DNA of 64,000 bases from Gammaproteobacteria bacterium (GCA_012103455.1 WLWT01000002.1:682001-746000), one strand, 5' to 3'; numbered from the stretch's first letter, positions 1-8,983 are shown. A program made the numbers and translations. Notes: generated by a model from the letters alone, not told the origin.

Positions 1-2
1 AA

Positions 3-341
3 CAACGATCCGCTTTTCAGTTGACCGTTATCGGCGCCGCGGCGCTGGCGATAATTATTTATCAGTTATCCGCCGTCGTGCTGAGGTTGCATGATTTAGG
101 CCAGCGGGGCTGGATGGCTGCCGGGCATTTTATCCCAGGTTTCAATGTTTTACTCTGGTTATTATTGTCTATAGTTCCAGGCCAAACCGATGATAACCGG
201 TATGGCACACCGCCTTCTGGCAATAGTTTTCTCACCTGGTGCGCGTATTTTTTATTCGTCTTGGTGCCGTTAGGATTGGCGCCTGCTGTGGCATTGCAAT
301 ACGACGCCTATTTGCAAGCCCGGGCGGCGGCACAGCAATAA
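3..341 (+). CDS. DUF805 family inner-membrane protein, 5' truncated by window edge
   Basis: The reading frame is open to the left edge, so the true start lies outside the window; TTG 21 is the first start-like codon but is probably internal. The visible part has the DUF805 hallmark R-L-H-D-L-G-Q-R-G-W followed by a membrane segment, then a D-N-R-Y-G-x-P-P motif and a last hydrophobic segment (about residues 75-97). DUF805 proteins are small multi-span membrane proteins whose role is unsettled. The family call rests on these two motifs. Confidence 0.8.
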   Translation, partial: QRSAFQLTVIGAAALAIIIYQLSAVVLRLHDLGQRGWMAAGHFIPGFNVLLWLLLSIVPGQTDDNRYGTPPSGNSFLTWCAYFLFVLVPLGLAPAVALQYDAYLQARAAAQQ

Positions 342-422
342 TCAGCAGCCACCGGATATGAGTGCTAGCTTGGTGTTAGCCGGTAATCTCTGGCATGTTC
401 GGTATGTAGCACATACCAAGGC

Positions 423-1079
423 ATGTCATTCATGAATTTAAACTCAAACAATTTAAATCCAGACAATGGCACTATCGTTCGAACCGAGAATGCACAATCA
501 TTCTTCGAAAGTGCCATCATCACAGCTCTAGCCCACCAAGAATATCAAGCTAGCGAATCCACGGTCTGTTATATAGCCAAGATGCTGACCCGTTTCACCC
601 GGTCAGAACAGTGGTATGAATGTACCCAAGAAGGTATGCGCGCGCCGGTCTTGGCATTCCTCTACGGTCAAGCCAACGTCACTACCTGCGCGCGGGAACG
701 CTGCTCTTATATGCGGCGCTTAGGCGATGCTGCGCTCTTTAGAGCTGGTATTTTTGCCGACAGTTTCGAGCGCAAACTGATCGGCGTGGATTATTGTATC
801 TCCATGGGAACGGGTGCTTACGGATATCTAGCGCAAACCCGCAGAGCTGGCGCGCCGCCTTCCAGGGAGCGGGCTATTTTTGATGAACTGATGCACAAAT
901 TCTCCCAGTTCGTAGACGTGCTCAATGAAATCTGTGAAAAATCCGCGGGACGCTCCAACAAAGATCTGTTGAGGCTCTATGAGAGATGGCTGAGAACCGG
1001 CAGCGCCCGGTGCGCTAACCAGCTACGTGCCTTGGGCATCCAGATCAATAAAGCCAATACCTCTCTTGCTTGGCAGTGA
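423..1079 (+). CDS. conserved protein of unknown function (first of a pair)
   Basis: 218 residues, soluble, no signal peptide or membrane segment. ATG 423 is preceded at close range by AAGG; ATG 432 is an alternative start with a more normal spacing. The middle carries L-G-D-A-A-L-F-R-A-G-I-F-A-D-S (about residues 100-114) followed by a G-V-D-Y-C-I-S-M-G-T-G-A-Y-G motif, a pattern I associate with a conserved but uncharacterised bacterial family. The next gene starts 19 nt after its stop and the two are probably co-transcribed. I cannot assign a function. Confidence 0.75.
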   Translation: MSFMNLNSNNLNPDNGTIVRTENAQSFFESAIITALAHQEYQASESTVCYIAKMLTRFTRSEQWYECTQEGMRAPVLAFLYGQANVTTCARERCSYMRRLGDAALFRAGIFADSFERKLIGVDYCISMGTGAYGYLAQTRRAGAPPSRERAIFDELMHKFSQFVDVLNEICEKSAGRSNKDLLRLYERWLRTGSARCANQLRALGIQINKANTSLAWQ

Positions 1080-1098
1080 GCAGGAGTTAAGCGGCGCC

Positions 1099-1758
1099 AT
1101 GAAGCTAAAGTCTCTACAACGCCTACTGGAAAATATCTATGGCGTGCGTGTGCAGCAACAAGTCGATGACTTTCTGGTTACCGATGCACACATCGCGGCG
1201 CAAATAGATCGCTCCCATAATCCACGGGGATGTGAAGAAAAATTATTGGTGTTGCAAGAAGACGGTGAACTACTGTTATCGTTGTTCATTGATGAACAAG
1301 TGTTAAACCGTCTTCACCGCGATAATCCTTGGGATACTTTAAGTGATGGCAATTTGAGTGACTTCTGTATTGCTTTAGAAGGTGTCAGTCACTTTCTCTA
1401 TCTAACACACCGGGCGCAACAACACCGGACGGTAACTTTGTTAGAGTTAGAACTGCAAGCTGAAGTGGACAAATACGTGAGCGTGCATGCACTGCTGAGC
1501 GCACAAGGTGCGGCGGTGGCGCCGCGTATTTTGCTCAGGCGTTTATTCGAGACAGTTCGTTTCGATGAAGACTTAAATAAAGAAGAACTGGTCCGATATG
1601 AAGACGCCAATAGCTTAGCGGGCACTTATTGCCGTCATCTGGAATCACGTTATTTAGGGTGCCGCTCATCCTATGCGCTAGTCAGTGAGATACGCACTTT
1701 TTATCAGCTCGGACAGCCGGAGAAAGTGCGACGCATCAGCAATGCACCGGCCCTGTAA
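1099..1758 (+). CDS. conserved protein of unknown function (second of a pair)
   Basis: The open frame reaches back to 1027 inside the upstream gene, but ATG 1099 is preferred because CAGGAG lies at 1081-1086, just after the upstream stop, and it removes the overlap. This gives 219 residues, acidic, without signal or membrane segments. It has a central L-E-G-V-S-H-F-L-Y-L motif followed by L-L-E-L-E-L-Q-A-E-V-D-K-Y-V, and a C-terminal Y-C-R-H-L-E segment. Partnership with the preceding protein is inferred from spacing and shared strand. Function unknown. Confidence 0.75.
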   Translation: MKLKSLQRLLENIYGVRVQQQVDDFLVTDAHIAAQIDRSHNPRGCEEKLLVLQEDGELLLSLFIDEQVLNRLHRDNPWDTLSDGNLSDFCIALEGVSHFLYLTHRAQQHRTVTLLELELQAEVDKYVSVHALLSAQGAAVAPRILLRRLFETVRFDEDLNKEELVRYEDANSLAGTYCRHLESRYLGCRSSYALVSEIRTFYQLGQPEKVRRISNAPAL

Positions 1759-2108
1759 ACGCATCGGTTCAACCATCTTCAACGCTACCGATCAGAGCGA
1801 ACACTGACTGCGGGACTTTGCACCGAACGGTGTTGTCTCCCAGATAACCGGGCGCCGGGTATTCGCACCTGAATCACTTCACTTTACCGCCCTACAAGAA
1901 GTGAGCAGAGGCAACGATTTTGATTTCATAGATCTCTTGGATGCGGTGTTTGGCATTGAGCACTTTGAAGTCGAACTGGCGCATTTTATAGCTGCCGATT
2001 TCGAGTGAACGCGCAGCCCCGGCCAGGGCGGCGGTGGTGAGCCGCGGTGTGATCACCGATCACCTGGCCAAATGAGTTCGATAGGGATGCCGCCGGGCTC
2101 CAGGTGCA
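1759..2108. other. 350-bp gene-poor stretch with a possible decayed minus-strand coding remnant
   Basis: No convincing complete gene. On the minus strand, downstream of lutC, a GTG-initiated frame (2056 to 1892) reads 54 residues including R-Q-F-D-F-K-V-L-N-A-K-H-R-I-Q-E-I-Y-E-I-K. Just upstream another minus frame reads H-L-E-P-G-G-I-P-I-E-L-I-W-P-G-D. The two pieces are in different frames, which could mean a broken gene. I recognise neither. The plus-strand gene (ends 1758) and lutC (ends 2109) converge here, but I found no clear terminator hairpin. Confidence 0.3.
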
Positions 2109-2759
2109 TCAGCGCTCCAGCAAAATAACGTGCAGGCGCCGGGGTCCGTGCGCACCGAGTTGCAACACCTGCTCCACATCACCGGTGCGCGAAGGGCCGG
2201 TGATGAAGTTCACTGCGCGCGGCAGGGTGCGGCGTTCTGCACGGAGCGCCCGCCATACGTCTTCGGTGTAACGCATGATGCGCGAGCGGCGCAGTACGGC
2301 GATGTGGATCTGCGGTAAGAAATTGAGGGTGGTGGGGCTATCCGGCGAGGACAGCATGACCACGGTACCCGTTTCGGCGATACCGGCGAAAGCGGCGGTG
2401 ACACTCACCTGATCGGCCGGATCGGGAAGGCCGCGTTTGACGGAGAGTTCATTCGACCAGGCCAGGTCCAACAGCGGATCCGCGCCAATGGTAATGGTCA
2501 ATGGAAGATCGTTGTCCTTTAAAAACCCCAAGACGGCAGCCGGCAGCCCGCGGTTGCAAGGGATCCGATCAACAGTAGCTGAGACAAGAGCGGCTTTGGC
2601 GAGAAAACAAGCGACCGGATCGCCCGCCAACGCCGGCTGCGGATGGTGTACACACGGCGTCGCCAGCCGCGCTGCAAGAGCCTCAGCGACACCGCCAGCG
2701 AGGGCGCCGCGGCGCTTCAAAGACTGGCGAATGCTGCGGATAACCTCGTCTTTGCTCAC
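2109..2759 (-). CDS. lutC: lactate utilization protein C (LUD domain)
   Basis: 216 residues. LutC is one of three proteins (LutA, LutB, LutC) needed for L-lactate oxidation to pyruvate by the cytoplasmic iron-sulfur complex. The single LUD domain is recognisable from E-T-G-T-V-V, the S-P-T-T-L-N-F-L-P segment (about residues 140-150) and the C-terminal N-F-I-T-G-P-S-R-T-G-D-V-E then G-A-H-G-P-R-R-L-H-V. Length matches the family (about 200-240). It lies last in lutA-lutB-lutC, 136 bp after lutB. No lutR-type regulator or lactate permease gene is visible nearby. Confidence 0.9.
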   Translation of the reverse strand: MSKDEVIRSIRQSLKRRGALAGGVAEALAARLATPCVHHPQPALAGDPVACFLAKAALVSATVDRIPCNRGLPAAVLGFLKDNDLPLTITIGADPLLDLAWSNELSVKRGLPDPADQVSVTAAFAGIAETGTVVMLSSPDSPTTLNFLPQIHIAVLRRSRIMRYTEDVWRALRAERRTLPRAVNFITGPSRTGDVEQVLQLGAHGPRRLHVILLER

Positions 2760-2792
2760 CGTTCAATCACCGGATCACGACGGTAAGATCCG

Positions 2793-2820
2793 CAGATTGA
2801 GCCGACCAGATTGAGCCGGG
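2793..2820. repeat. 2 x 14-bp tandem duplication between lutB and lutC
   Basis: CAGATTGAGCCGAC (2793-2806) is followed directly by CAGATTGAGCCGGG (2807-2820), with two mismatches at the end. It lies in the short lutB-lutC spacer, upstream of the lutC start. It is one of several short tandem duplications in the window. Confidence 0.85.
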
Positions 2821-2895
2821 ACCGACGCCGTCCAAGCCACCCGTGCCGGGCGCGTACACACGGTGTCAAAAATCTCGAATGCCCCAACTCCCCCT

Positions 2896-4335
2896 TCATC
2901 CACGGCCATCCTGACGGCATCCACGGCCATCCTGACGGGCCTTCCAGCCAGCCATAAACGTCTGACCACTAGGCGCGGGGAAATCGCGGCTATCCGTCCA
3001 AGCCGATGCCAGCGGCATCCGGCGCAGGTATCCCTTGCCGCCGCCCATCCGCTTGAGCGCAGCGATGCCGATGCGCGACAACCCGTGATAGAGGCGGGGC
3101 CGCTGCGCCACTTGGCCCCATATCTTCAACGCCAAAGCCGCCACTCTTCCCGTTAGACCCTGCTCATGGCTGCGAAACCGTAAGCGCCGGAGCAGGCTGG
3201 GCAACGGAATGCTCATCGGACACACCGTCTGGCAGCGCCCATTCATGGTGCAGGCGTGCGGTAGATGATGGGCTTCCTCTAGCCCTTGCAGCAGCGGTGT
3301 GAGTACCGAACCCATGGGACCCGGGTACACCCAGCCGTAGGCATGGCCGCCGATGCTGTTCCACACCGGGCAGTGGTTGATGCAAGCGCCGCAGCGGATA
3401 CAGCGGAGCATCTCGTGAAATTCATTGCCCAACCACTCGGAACGGCCGTTGTCCACCAGCACCACATGAAACTGCGCCGGACCGTCCAAATCCTCATGCC
3501 GGCGTGCACCGCTTATCAATGTGGTGTACACGGATTGCTCCTGACCGGTGGCGCTGCGGGCTAGCAAGCGCAAGAATACGCTCAGATCCTCGAGACTTGG
3601 CACGATTTTCTCGATGCCCGCGGTCACTATATGCACCCGCGGCAAGGTGCTGCTCAGATCGCCGTTGCCTTCATTGGTGACTAAGCAAATACTGCCGGTC
3701 TCGGCTATCAGAAAGTTCGCGCCGGTGATCCCGGCATCGGCCGCCAGGAAGCCTTCACGCAGCACTTCGCGCGCTTCGTTGACGATGCTAGCCACCCCGG
3801 TAACCGGCTCGGTTTTGCCATAGGCCGCGTGGTGCGCACTAAACAACTCCGTTATCTGTTCCTTGGTCTTGTGGATCGCCGGCGCGATGATGTGGCTAGG
3901 CGGTTCGCCGGCCAGTTGGATGATGTATTCGCCTAAATCGGTTTCCAGGCGGTTGATGGCGTTGGCTTCCAGTGCTTCGTTGATACCGAACTCTTCGCCG
4001 GCCATGGACTTGCCTTTGGTGACGCGGCGCGCACCGGCGGCACGCAGTATCTTCAATACCGCGCCGCTCGCCTCAGCCGGCGTGGAACACCAATGTACCT
4101 GTCCGCCGTTGGCTTCGACCCCGGCCTCGAACCGCTCCAGGTAATAGTCGAGGTGGGCGAGGGTATGCTCTTTAATCTCCCGCGCGTTCGCCCGGATCGC
4201 GTCCCACTCCGGCAGGTTTTGCACTGCCCGCGTGCGGGCCGCGAGAAAGCCCATCTTGGCCAGCGCTCGCTGTAAATCAGCGTCCAGCAACGCTTCGCGG
4301 GAATTGGCGATAAAAGCGTGTGCCGTACTTTTCAT
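2896..4335 (-). CDS. lutB: lactate utilization iron-sulfur protein B
   Basis: 479 residues. The LutB role is iron-sulfur electron transfer in the LutABC lactate-oxidising complex. The N-terminal two thirds is a LUD domain (T-K-G-K-S-M at about 105; A-E-T-G-S-I-C about 225). Two ferredoxin-type 4Fe-4S motifs follow: C-I-R-C-G-A-C-I-N-H-C-P near residue 312 and C-T-M-N-G-R-C-Q-T-V-C-P near 363. The C-terminal region resembles the usual LutB tail. The last 14 residues are a duplicated heptad (R-Q-D-G-R-G-C type) made by a 21-bp tandem duplication, so the natural C terminus has been altered. The start overlaps the lutA stop by 4 bp, indicating translational coupling. Confidence 0.92.
   Translation of the reverse strand: MKSTAHAFIANSREALLDADLQRALAKMGFLAARTRAVQNLPEWDAIRANAREIKEHTLAHLDYYLERFEAGVEANGGQVHWCSTPAEASGAVLKILRAAGARRVTKGKSMAGEEFGINEALEANAINRLETDLGEYIIQLAGEPPSHIIAPAIHKTKEQITELFSAHHAAYGKTEPVTGVASIVNEAREVLREGFLAADAGITGANFLIAETGSICLVTNEGNGDLSSTLPRVHIVTAGIEKIVPSLEDLSVFLRLLARSATGQEQSVYTTLISGARRHEDLDGPAQFHVVLVDNGRSEWLGNEFHEMLRCIRCGACINHCPVWNSIGGHAYGWVYPGPMGSVLTPLLQGLEEAHHLPHACTMNGRCQTVCPMSIPLPSLLRRLRFRSHEQGLTGRVAALALKIWGQVAQRPRLYHGLSRIGIAALKRMGGGKGYLRRMPLASAWTDSRDFPAPSGQTFMAGWKARQDGRGCRQDGRG
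2898..2938. repeat. 2 x 21-bp tandem duplication at the 3' end of lutB
   Basis: A 21-bp unit at 2898-2918 is repeated at 2919-2938 (20 of 21 positions present). It is a multiple of three, so it extends lutB in frame by one heptapeptide. The lutB stop codon overlaps its edge. Confidence 0.85.
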
Positions 4336-5129
4336 TGCTCTGTACGCTCGCCAATAGGCGCCGCCGCATCGGTACGCCCGGCGAGCACTTCAGCCACATG
4401 GTAGACCTTGATCCGCGCCCCGCGGCGGCTCAGGGTACCCGCTAAATTCATCAGACAACCCATGTCCCCAGCAAGTAGGGTATCGGCACCCGTGGCTTCC
4501 ACCGCAGCACACTTGTCCGCCGCCAGGCGCGCAGAGATCTCCGGGTATTTGACGCAAAACGTGCCACCGAAGCCACAACATACCCCAGTATTTTCAAGCT
4601 CTTCGAGCTGTAAGCCTGCGACGGTCCCGAGTAACGTCCGCGGTTGCCGCTCGATGCCCAATTCACGCAGGCCGGAGCAAGAATCGTGATATGTCACTCG
4701 GCCTGCATAACGTGCATCTACCGATGAAACCCCGAGGACGTCGGTTAGAAAACTCACCAGCTCATGGCAGCGGGCACCCAGGGCGCGGGCGCGGCGCGCC
4801 CATTGTGGCTCGACCGGGAATAGGGTGGCGTAGTGCTCCTTGAGCATGCCGATACAAGAACCCGAGGCGGCGACGATGTAATCGTATCCCTCGAAAGCCT
4901 CGATAACCTGTTTGGCAATATTTTGCGCGGTGCGGGCATCACCGCTGTTGTAAGCCGGTTGGCCGCAGCAGGTTTGGCGGGTGGGCACCTCGACTTCACA
5001 ACCCGCGTTCTCCAACAATTCGGCTGCCGCAAAACCCACATTGGGCCGGAAAAGATCGACCAAGCAGGTCACCAGAAGAGCTACCCGCCGGGGCGGGGTT
5101 GATTCGATCGAAGCCACAGGATGCCTCAT
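4332..5129 (-). CDS. lutA: lactate utilization protein A (CCG-domain Fe-S subunit)
   Basis: About 265 residues from ATG 5129; a TTG at 5162 would add 11. LutA belongs to the CCG/heterodisulfide-reductase-like family. Both cysteine-rich domains are present: T-C-C-G-Q-P at about residue 54 and G-V-C-C-G-F-G-G at about 184, each with an upstream partner cysteine (S-G-S-C-I-G and H-D-S-C-S-G). Length is slightly above the usual 240. It is first in the lut operon and overlaps lutB by 4 bp. It diverges from hisB, so the lut promoter should lie in the roughly 140 bp between them. Confidence 0.9.
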   Translation of the reverse strand: MRHPVASIESTPPRRVALLVTCLVDLFRPNVGFAAAELLENAGCEVEVPTRQTCCGQPAYNSGDARTAQNIAKQVIEAFEGYDYIVAASGSCIGMLKEHYATLFPVEPQWARRARALGARCHELVSFLTDVLGVSSVDARYAGRVTYHDSCSGLRELGIERQPRTLLGTVAGLQLEELENTGVCCGFGGTFCVKYPEISARLAADKCAAVEATGADTLLAGDMGCLMNLAGTLSRRGARIKVYHVAEVLAGRTDAAAPIGERTEQ

Positions 5130-5266
5130 GTGGGACTGACGGCTCCATTGTCCCGCTGCCAAGTGGTGGGGGTCAAATCACCGCGATCACAGATAGGCGT
5201 TTCTTGCACGGTGCCGTGGCGGGTTATGCTGAAGCGTTTTAGGAATGAGTACTTGCGGGGTAAAGA

Positions 5267-5860
5267 ATGGGCACGCGCACTGCGGCGATACGCCGCAACA
5301 CCAAAGAGACCAAAGTAAGCGCCAGTGTCGATCTTGACGGCGATGGCACCAGCTCATTAGCGATCGGCGTGCCATTCTTCGAGCATATGCTCGAGCAGAT
5401 CGCGCGCCATGGCATGATTTCGATGGACATCCGATGCGATGGCGATCTCGAGATCGATGCGCACCACACGGTTGAAGATGTAGGGCTGGTACTCGGTCAA
5501 GCGTTTGCGCAAATCTTGGGCGACAAACGAGGTTTGGTGCGTTATGGACACGCTTATGTACCGCTGGATGAAGCGCTTGCCCGCGTGGTGATCGATTTCT
5601 CGGGGCGCCCCGGTCTGCATTACCGGGTGGATTATCCACGGGCCCGCATCGGTGATTTCGATGTGGATCTCATCCGCGAGTTCTTTCAAGCCTTCGCCAA
5701 TACCGCCGCCGCTACCATTCACATCGACGGCTTGCACGGGAGCAACGCTCACCACGTGGCGGAAACGGTATTCAAGGCTTTTGGCCGGGCGGTGCGAATG
5801 GCGATCGCCGCTGATCGGCGCATGGCTGGAGCAGTGCCATCGACCAAAGGAACGCTCTGA
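5267..5860 (+). CDS. hisB: imidazoleglycerol-phosphate dehydratase
   Basis: 197 residues, the monofunctional form (no HisB-N phosphatase domain). It dehydrates imidazole glycerol phosphate to imidazole acetol phosphate in histidine synthesis. The two metal-binding motifs D-A-H-H-T-V-E-D (about residue 64) and N-A-H-H-V-A-E (about 160), the internal duplication typical of the fold, and the C-terminal P-S-T-K-G motif are all present. Start ATG 5267 has GGGGTAAAG just upstream. Unusually, no hisH, hisA, hisF or hisI follows: the next gene, purD, converges on it. Confidence 0.97.
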   Translation: MGTRTAAIRRNTKETKVSASVDLDGDGTSSLAIGVPFFEHMLEQIARHGMISMDIRCDGDLEIDAHHTVEDVGLVLGQAFAQILGDKRGLVRYGHAYVPLDEALARVVIDFSGRPGLHYRVDYPRARIGDFDVDLIREFFQAFANTAAATIHIDGLHGSNAHHVAETVFKAFGRAVRMAIAADRRMAGAVPSTKGTL

Positions 5861-5881
5861 GGAGCCGGGGGGCTAGGGGCC

Positions 5882-7165
5882 TCATAAGGTCTCTCTGGCC
5901 ACAGCCCGGTGGCCGATGTCGCGGCGATAATACATCTGCGGCCAGTTGAGTGAATCGATTCGAGCATAAGCGCGGGCTTGCGCCTCGCTGACCGAATCGC
6001 CTAGAGCACAAACACACAGAACCCGGCCACCGTCGGTTTTGATGCCGGCCGGGGTGATCGCCGTGCCGGCATGAAATACCACCACCTCGGGCTGCTCGGC
6101 GCCCAAGCCTTCTATGAGTTCACCGGTGGCGTAATCGCCGGGGTAACCGCCGGCAGTCAGCACCACTCCCAGGGCAGCCCGTTTGTCCCATTCGAGTTCC
6201 TCGTCATGAAGCTTACCGTCTAGCGCTGCCTGTATCAGCTTTACCAGATCGGAACGCATCCGCATCATGATGGGCTGTGTTTCCGGGTCACCGCAGCGGC
6301 AATTGAATTCAAGAACGCGCGGTCTGCCATCGGTGCCCAGCATCAGACCCGCGTAGAGAAACCCCCGGTAGTAGATACCGTCACTGACCAACCCCGCTAC
6401 CGCCGGTTTTATAACGTCGCGCATAATCCGCGCGTGGGTGTCCGCATCGACCGCCGGCGCCGGGGAATAAGCTCCCATGCCGCCGGTATTGGGCCCGGTG
6501 CCCCCCTCATCGCGGGCTTTATGATCTTGGGAGCTGGCTAAGGGGAGTACATGCTCACCATCGACGATGGCAATGAAGCTCGCCTCCTCACCCTCTAGAA
6601 ACTCCTCGACGATAATCCGGCGCCCGGCTTGCCCAAAGGCATCACCGGAGAGCATTCGGGCTGCCGCGTTCAGCGCCTCAGCCGTACTCATCGCGATCAC
6701 AACCCCCTTGCCAGCGGCCAAACCATCGGCTTTTATCACCAGCGGAACGCTCTGCGTCTCTATATACGCTACTGCAGCAGCCAGCTCGGTGAACTCTCGA
6801 TAGGCCGCCGTGGGGATCGCGTGTCGGTCCAAGAACGCCTTGGCGAACGCTTTCGAGCCCTCCAGTTGCGCCGCCGCCTGGGCCGGCCCGAAACAGCGCA
6901 AGCCGGCGGCATCGAAGCGATCGACGATCCCCGCCACCAGCGGCACTTCGGGCCCTACCACCGTCAATTCGACTTTATTTTGTTGCGCGAACTCCAAGAG
7001 TGCGTCGATGTTATCGGCGGCGATGGCTACGTTTGCCGCTTTGCGGGCGGTTGCTGTTCCCGCGTTACCGGGTGCGACATACACGATGTGTACCTCAGGT
7101 GACTGAGACAGCTTCCACGCCAGCGCGTGCTCCCGGCCACCATTACCGATTACCAAAACCTTCAT
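5882..7165 (-). CDS. purD: phosphoribosylamine-glycine ligase (GARS)
   Basis: 427 residues from ATG 7165, which has an AGGG 8 nt upstream; a TTG at 7180 is less likely. It is the ATP-grasp enzyme making glycinamide ribonucleotide from phosphoribosylamine and glycine in purine synthesis. Visible: N-terminal V-L-V-I-G-N-G-G-R-E-H-A-L-A, ATP-grasp V-I-K-A-D-G-L-A-A-G-K-G-V, E-E-F-L-E-G-E-E-A-S and C-R-C-G-D-P-E-T-Q. Full family length (E. coli 429). It follows purH by 23 nt in the same direction, the classical purHD operon. Confidence 0.97.
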   Translation of the reverse strand: MKVLVIGNGGREHALAWKLSQSPEVHIVYVAPGNAGTATARKAANVAIAADNIDALLEFAQQNKVELTVVGPEVPLVAGIVDRFDAAGLRCFGPAQAAAQLEGSKAFAKAFLDRHAIPTAAYREFTELAAAVAYIETQSVPLVIKADGLAAGKGVVIAMSTAEALNAAARMLSGDAFGQAGRRIIVEEFLEGEEASFIAIVDGEHVLPLASSQDHKARDEGGTGPNTGGMGAYSPAPAVDADTHARIMRDVIKPAVAGLVSDGIYYRGFLYAGLMLGTDGRPRVLEFNCRCGDPETQPIMMRMRSDLVKLIQAALDGKLHDEELEWDKRAALGVVLTAGGYPGDYATGELIEGLGAEQPEVVVFHAGTAITPAGIKTDGGRVLCVCALGDSVSEAQARAYARIDSLNWPQMYYRRDIGHRAVARETL

Positions 7166-7188
7166 ATGAATGCCCTGCAAATGGCAGC

Positions 7189-8766
7189 TTAATGGCGAAA
7201 ATGCCGCATGCCGGTGAAGACCATGGCTAACCCGTGCTCGTTGGCGGCGGCTATGGTCTGCTCATCGCGTATCGAGCCGCCCGGCTGAATGATGGCGGAC
7301 ACGCCGGCCGCGGCAGCCTGATCAACGCCATCGCGGAAAGGAAAGAAGGCGTCCGAAGCGAGTACCGAGCCGGCTATGGACAAGCCTTCATCCCGGGCTT
7401 TAATAGCAGCGATGCGGGCGCTGTATATCCGGCTCATCTGGCCCGCCCCAACGCCGATGGTCATGCCATCCTTGCAGTACACGATGGCATTGGATTTTAC
7501 GAATTTGACCACTTTCCAGGCAAAAAGAAGATCATCGATCTCCGTCCGGGACGGAGATCTTTCGGTTACCACTTGAAGGCCGTCCGCGTTGAGCCGGCCG
7601 GTATCTCGTTGCTGTACCAGAAGACCGCCGCCGACCCTTTTGTAATCCATGTTGGTGTAATCCATGCCGGAGAGTACCGGTGAATCCCACGGGCCGGTGC
7701 ACAACACCCTCACATTGGCTTTGGTAGCGAGCACATCGCGGGCGGCTTCATCGATCACCGGCGCGATGATCACTTCGACGAATTGCTGCGCCAAAACGGT
7801 TGTGGCCAGGGCCGCATCCAGCGCCGTGTTAAACGCGATGATGCCACCGAACGCAGACGTGGGATCGGTCTTGAATGCGCGTTGGTAGGCACTCGCCGCA
7901 TCGCGACCCACGGCAACGCCACAAGGGTTGGCGTGTTTGACGATGACACAAGCTGGCTGCCCGGCAAAGCTGCGAACACACTCTAATGCGGCATCGGCAT
8001 CCACTACGTTGTTGAATGACAACGCTTTACCCTGGACTAACTCGGCAGCGGCAATCGATGAGGCGCAGGGCTCGCGCTCGCGATAGAACGCTGCTTGCTG
8101 ATGAGGGTTTTCGCCATAGCGCATCTGCTCTACCCGCTCTATTTGCATGGTTACGGTGCGCGGGAAGTCGTTACCACTGAGTGCGGTGGATAGATAGTTG
8201 GCGATGGCCGCGTCATAGGCGGCTACGTGTTCAAACGCTTTTACCGCCAAGTCGAAGCGGATGGTTTCTGCAACAGCGCCATTGTGGGCATTAAGCTCGT
8301 CTATGATTCGGCTGTAGTCGGCGGGATCCACTGCAACGGTGACGAATGCATAGTTCTTGGCGGCAGAACGCAGCATGGCTGGCCCACCGATATCGATGTT
8401 TTCGATGGCGGTAACCCAATCGCAGTTCGGATCGGCAACAGCCGCCTCGAATGGATAAAGGTTGACCACCAACAAGTCGATGCCTTCGATGCCGTGCGCC
8501 GCCATTGTGGCGGCGTCCACATCCCGGCGCCCCAACAGCCCGCCATGAATAGCGGGGTGCAGGGTTTTTACGCGCCCATCCATCATCTCCGCAAAGCCTG
8601 TGTGCTCAGCCACCTCGACCACTTCGATGCCAGCGGCTCGCAGTCGGGCGGCGGTGCCACCGGTCGAGAGTATCTTCACACCGTGCTGCATCAGCGCTCG
8701 GCCTAGCTCAACGAGGCCGCGTTTGTCGGACACGCTCAGAAGAGCACAACGGACCGGATGACTCAT
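7189..8766 (-). CDS. purH: bifunctional AICAR transformylase / IMP cyclohydrolase
   Basis: 525 residues, full length. It carries the last two steps of purine synthesis. The N-terminal MGS-like cyclohydrolase domain (about 1-190) shows S-D-K-R-G-L-V-E-L-G and S-T-G-G-T-A. The C-terminal transformylase domain holds R-Y-G-E-N-P-H-Q-Q-A, K-H-A-N-P-C-G-V-A (about 273-281) and the terminal Q-P-G-G-S-I-R-D. First gene of purHD. Its roughly 220-bp upstream region separates it from fis and contains repeats and a hairpin. Confidence 0.97.
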   Translation of the reverse strand: MSHPVRCALLSVSDKRGLVELGRALMQHGVKILSTGGTAARLRAAGIEVVEVAEHTGFAEMMDGRVKTLHPAIHGGLLGRRDVDAATMAAHGIEGIDLLVVNLYPFEAAVADPNCDWVTAIENIDIGGPAMLRSAAKNYAFVTVAVDPADYSRIIDELNAHNGAVAETIRFDLAVKAFEHVAAYDAAIANYLSTALSGNDFPRTVTMQIERVEQMRYGENPHQQAAFYREREPCASSIAAAELVQGKALSFNNVVDADAALECVRSFAGQPACVIVKHANPCGVAVGRDAASAYQRAFKTDPTSAFGGIIAFNTALDAALATTVLAQQFVEVIIAPVIDEAARDVLATKANVRVLCTGPWDSPVLSGMDYTNMDYKRVGGGLLVQQRDTGRLNADGLQVVTERSPSRTEIDDLLFAWKVVKFVKSNAIVYCKDGMTIGVGAGQMSRIYSARIAAIKARDEGLSIAGSVLASDAFFPFRDGVDQAAAAGVSAIIQPGGSIRDEQTIAAANEHGLAMVFTGMRHFRH

Positions 8767-8871
8767 AAGCAGGGGCTCCCTCGCTGAAGGCGCGTATTCT
8801 CAACGCATTGCTGGGAAAGTGCGAGCCTCGAGTCAACGAACTCAGGACAGACGGACCGGCGCATCGACACG

Positions 8872-8935
8872 GACACACGCCGTTGTTTTACGCGCACACA
8901 CGCTGTTATACGCAGACACATGACGACTGTGTCTG
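8872..8935. promoter_or_regulatory. imperfect direct repeats and a hairpin between fis and purH
   Basis: Two related about 21-bp units sharing ACACACGC, then GTT, then ACGC lie at about 8873-8911. Next to them is a perfect inverted repeat: CAGACACA (8913-8920), 7-nt loop, TGTGTCTG (8928-8935). In the direction of fis-to-purH transcription the hairpin comes first. It lacks a U-run, so it is not a textbook terminator. It could be an attenuator, a weak fis terminator or a protein-binding site for purHD control. Confidence 0.4.
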
Positions 8936-8983
8936 TCTACGCTCAGGCCAGGCAGTCTGCCGCCCGCAGCCAGGCATGAAGGA

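Noticed and set aside
5212..5240. possible sigma70 promoter before hisB (TTGCAC ... TATGCT)
   Set aside because: Spacer only about 15 bp and the match is weak; not listed.
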